Of a stretch of DNA of 64,000 nucleotides, positions 61,958-64,000 are shown in pieces. The notes under the pieces were generated by a model that saw nothing but the letters and a program-made list of their open reading frames with translations, did no database searches and was not told where the DNA came from. A program made the position numbers and the translations under genes. Location of the stretch: the NCBI GenBank assembly GCA_046348545.1, contig JAXMEB010000002.1, positions 310,001 to 374,000 on the forward strand. The letters run 5' to 3'. Source of the stretch: JAXMEB01 sp046348545 (GTDB lineage: Bacteria; Pseudomonadota; Gammaproteobacteria; Berkiellales; Berkiellaceae). Every line of letters begins with the position of its first letter. Within the stretch, counting starts at the first letter, position 1.

Positions 61958-63222
61958 TTCTCTTTGCCATTATATTTGGTTTACTGCCGCTAGTATTGGT
62001 CAGAGCACCTGTTGGGGTTTTGCTTTGGAATTGGATCGGCTTCATGAATCCACATCGATTATGTTGGGGGCCTGCCAGACATTTTGAGTTTGCGACAGTC
62101 GTTGGCGGATTGACGCTTTTAAGCTTTGTTTTCTCCAAAGACCGCCGAATGATCCCCATTACGCCGGTTACATTGACATTGATGGCATTTATCTTATGGA
62201 TGTGTATTACAACCTATTTTGCACTGGTACCGGAGGATGCTGTCAATCAATGGGAAAAAGTGATGAAAATTCAGCTGTTTATTTTTATTGCTTTATCCGT
62301 TATGCAAGATCCTAAGCGGATTAGACAGCTGGTCACGGTGATTACGCTTTCAATTGCCTATTACGGTGTGAAAGGTGGGTATTTTACTTTAATTTCAGGG
62401 GGGAGTTTCAGAGTGTTGGGCCCCGCTGGATCCCAGATTGAGGATAATAATACACTTGCATTGGCTCTGGTAATGATTGTCCCTTTGTTAATTTACCATG
62501 CGAGAACGACAGAGAGTAAATGGTTAATAAGATTTTACTACCTGAGTGCGGGGCTTTGTGGTCTTTCCATCTTAGGAAGTCAATCACGAGGTGCCTTTTT
62601 AGCTGGGAGCGCGATGGTATTGTTTTTAGTTTTAAAAAGTCATCATAAGTTCAAGGCATTTTTCGCTTTAATTATATTTGTTCCTCTAATTTTAGGGTTT
62701 ATGCCTGAGTCATGGTATCAGCGGATGAGCACCATTGAAACTTATGAGGCCGATGCTTCGGCGATGGGGCGGATTAACGCATGGCATTTTGCTTATAACT
62801 TAGCGAAAGATAGGCCGTTGATGGGGGGGGGATTTGAAACCTTCAGACCAGGATTGTTTGAACGATACGCACCTGATCCAGAAGCGTATCATGATTCGCA
62901 TAGTATTTATTTTGAAGCATTGGGCGAACAAGGCTTTATGGGGCTTTTTCTTTTTTTAATGTTACTCTCAGTTTCGTGGCGTTTAGCTCAAAAGCTGAGA
63001 CGACGAATTTCAAATTTAGTAGAGATGAAGTGGGCGTTTGAGCTCGTGTCGATGGTTCAAGTAAGCCTGATTGGATACGTAGTGGGTGGTGCATTTTTAG
63101 GTGTTGCCTACTTCGATTTAGTTTATAGTTTAATCGCTATTTTGGTTCTTGTTGAAAATTATGTTAAACAAACATTAGGGGTTCAAGTACAATCCGGAGC
63201 TTTGTATGCAAAGCCGGCTTAA
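61945..63222 (+). CDS. O-antigen ligase-like protein, exosortase A-associated
   Basis: 425 residues from ATG 61945 (GGGAGA upstream), overlapping the kinase gene by 13 bases. About ten membrane helices; the start LPLVLVRAPVGVLLWNWIGF and GFMNPHRLCWG is typical of the PEP-CTERM-associated ligase family (TIGR03097 type), with the large periplasmic loop region GSQSRGAFLAGSA and the conserved ETFRPGLFERYAPDPEAYHD. It may polymerise EPS units or glycosylate PEP-CTERM proteins. Confidence 0.9.
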   Translation: MRDLILFAIIFGLLPLVLVRAPVGVLLWNWIGFMNPHRLCWGPARHFEFATVVGGLTLLSFVFSKDRRMIPITPVTLTLMAFILWMCITTYFALVPEDAVNQWEKVMKIQLFIFIALSVMQDPKRIRQLVTVITLSIAYYGVKGGYFTLISGGSFRVLGPAGSQIEDNNTLALALVMIVPLLIYHARTTESKWLIRFYYLSAGLCGLSILGSQSRGAFLAGSAMVLFLVLKSHHKFKAFFALIIFVPLILGFMPESWYQRMSTIETYEADASAMGRINAWHFAYNLAKDRPLMGGGFETFRPGLFERYAPDPEAYHDSHSIYFEALGEQGFMGLFLFLMLLSVSWRLAQKLRRRISNLVEMKWAFELVSMVQVSLIGYVVGGAFLGVAYFDLVYSLIAILVLVENYVKQTLGVQVQSGALYAKPA

Positions 63223-63227
63223 GAGAG

Positions 63228-63947
63228 GTGAGTCAGTTGACGCCATTTGAAGCTGCTTGGAAACGGCGATTTGAAAAATTTGCCGCGGCTAGAACGGATG
63301 CAGCGATAGCGGGTTGGAGTGAAACAGGACTCGAGACGCGTGTTCGCTATTTTTTACAATTTTGGTCACGACCCGCCTATGGCCGTTGGCTGGATGTTGG
63401 TTGTGGAGCGGGAACCTATAGCCAAATCTTAGCAAAATACCACCTAGACACGATTGGAGTGGATTATTCTGTTCCAACGCTGATAAAAGCGAAGACTCGA
63501 TATTCTAAGGGTATAGAGTGGGGGGCAGCTAATGTCTATCAATTGCCATTTAAAGCCCAAAGCTTTGATGGTGTACTTTGCTTTGGAGTCTTACAAGCCA
63601 TTTCGGATGAAATAACGGCATTACATGAATTGAGACGTGTCTCGAAGGAAAAAAGTGAGGTATGGGTTGATGGTCTTAACAAATGGTGTATCATCCATTG
63701 GCGACATCTTTTAGCAGAAAAATTTTCAAAAAGGACATCTCATCTACATTATCTATCACCATTTTCACTGACTCGCGATTTGAGCGGTGCTACGACCTAT
63801 TGGCTCCCCATCTTGCCGCGTCGTTTGAGCTTCTTGCAGCGTTTATTTTATCAGCCAATGGTTTTGAGGTTATGGCAACGCCTTTCCTGGCTAACACGTT
63901 TTTTATCGCATAGTTTTCTTATTCGGATTGATTCAGGTTATGTTTAA
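63228..63947 (+). CDS. SAM-dependent methyltransferase
   Basis: 239 residues from GTG 63228 (AGAGAGG upstream). Class I fold with motif I WLDVGCGAGTYSQIL, motif II GVDYSVPTLIKAK and a post-motif DGVLCFGVLQAI. C-terminal helices are hydrophobic-basic. It probably methylates a sugar or lipid intermediate of the EPS. It overlaps the next gene by 8 bases. Confidence 0.85.
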   Translation: MSQLTPFEAAWKRRFEKFAAARTDAAIAGWSETGLETRVRYFLQFWSRPAYGRWLDVGCGAGTYSQILAKYHLDTIGVDYSVPTLIKAKTRYSKGIEWGAANVYQLPFKAQSFDGVLCFGVLQAISDEITALHELRRVSKEKSEVWVDGLNKWCIIHWRHLLAEKFSKRTSHLHYLSPFSLTRDLSGATTYWLPILPRRLSFLQRLFYQPMVLRLWQRLSWLTRFLSHSFLIRIDSGYV

Positions 63948-64000
63948 TTGTAATAAATTGCAGATATTGATTTATCACCGTGTTTTGAATGAGCCCGATC
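63940..64000 (+). CDS. polysaccharide deacetylase, 5' part only
   Basis: Begins at ATG 63940, overlapping the methyltransferase stop by 8 bases, and continues past the window edge. The 20 visible residues include LQILIYHRVLNEPD, the start typical of the second polysaccharide deacetylase of XrtA loci. Only the first strand is visible, so this is a family guess from a short but characteristic motif. Confidence 0.6.
   Translation, partial: MFNCNKLQILIYHRVLNEPD

Overview
The window reads as a chromosomal segment of a moderately AT-rich gammaproteobacterium. An MFS transporter of a type common in Legionella, a rickettsial-type protein methyltransferase, a eukaryotic-like F-box protein and several effector-like proteins point towards Legionellales or another host-associated group. 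This placement is an inference; no rRNA or other phylogenetic marker strong enough to settle it is present.

Layout. (1) 1-10984: the end of a small HTH protein gene, then a co-directional Lap-type adhesion module: REC-PP2C phosphatase, STAS protein, type I secretion ATPase (lapB), membrane fusion protein (lapC), LuxR-type regulator, TolC-like outer membrane protein (lapE), periplasmic protease (lapG) and c-di-GMP receptor (lapD). The giant adhesin itself is not in the window. (2) 11079-33071: an accessory region with an MFS transporter, a CvaA/CvaB-like bacteriocin exporter with an intact C39 peptidase, four small double-glycine-leader peptides (19774, 23205, 30852 and 31103), a class 3 lipase, gltX with tRNA-Ala and tRNA-Glu, an F-box protein, two exported paralogues, a TetR regulator, a 29-residue-repeat solenoid protein, a GNAT/nitrilase pair and a PKMT-like methyltransferase. 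(3) 33278-64000: a long, tightly packed exosortase A (XrtA/EpsH) exopolysaccharide locus: initiating sugar transferase, PrsK/PrsR/PrsT, Wza-like exporter, chain-length protein, tyrosine-kinase-like protein, beta-barrel, WecB, deacetylase, FemAB-like protein, xrtA, several glycosyltransferases, amidotransferase, flippase, O-antigen-ligase-like protein, and at the edge a second polysaccharide deacetylase.

The most unusual feature is a dispersed palindromic element (repeat A) with ends TATACCC...GGGTATA, present in 13 recognisable copies plus one decayed fragment. Seven copies are exactly 128 bp and three are 130 bp. Several copies lie inside coding frames or supply gene ends: in frame in the genes at 16204 and 60414, as a 66-residue C-terminal extension of WecB, as the last 21 residues of PrsK, and as the stop codon of the nitrilase and of a small gene. 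This resembles the Rickettsia palindromic elements (RPE), but I do not recognise this sequence. A second hairpin repeat (repeat B) occurs at four sites between 12.5 and 19.2 kb.

How the genes may work together: the Lap module would tether cells by a c-di-GMP-controlled adhesin and the XrtA locus would make and export an exopolysaccharide, so the two flanking regions form a surface and biofilm programme. The middle region looks like an interaction island with exported small peptides and candidate effectors.
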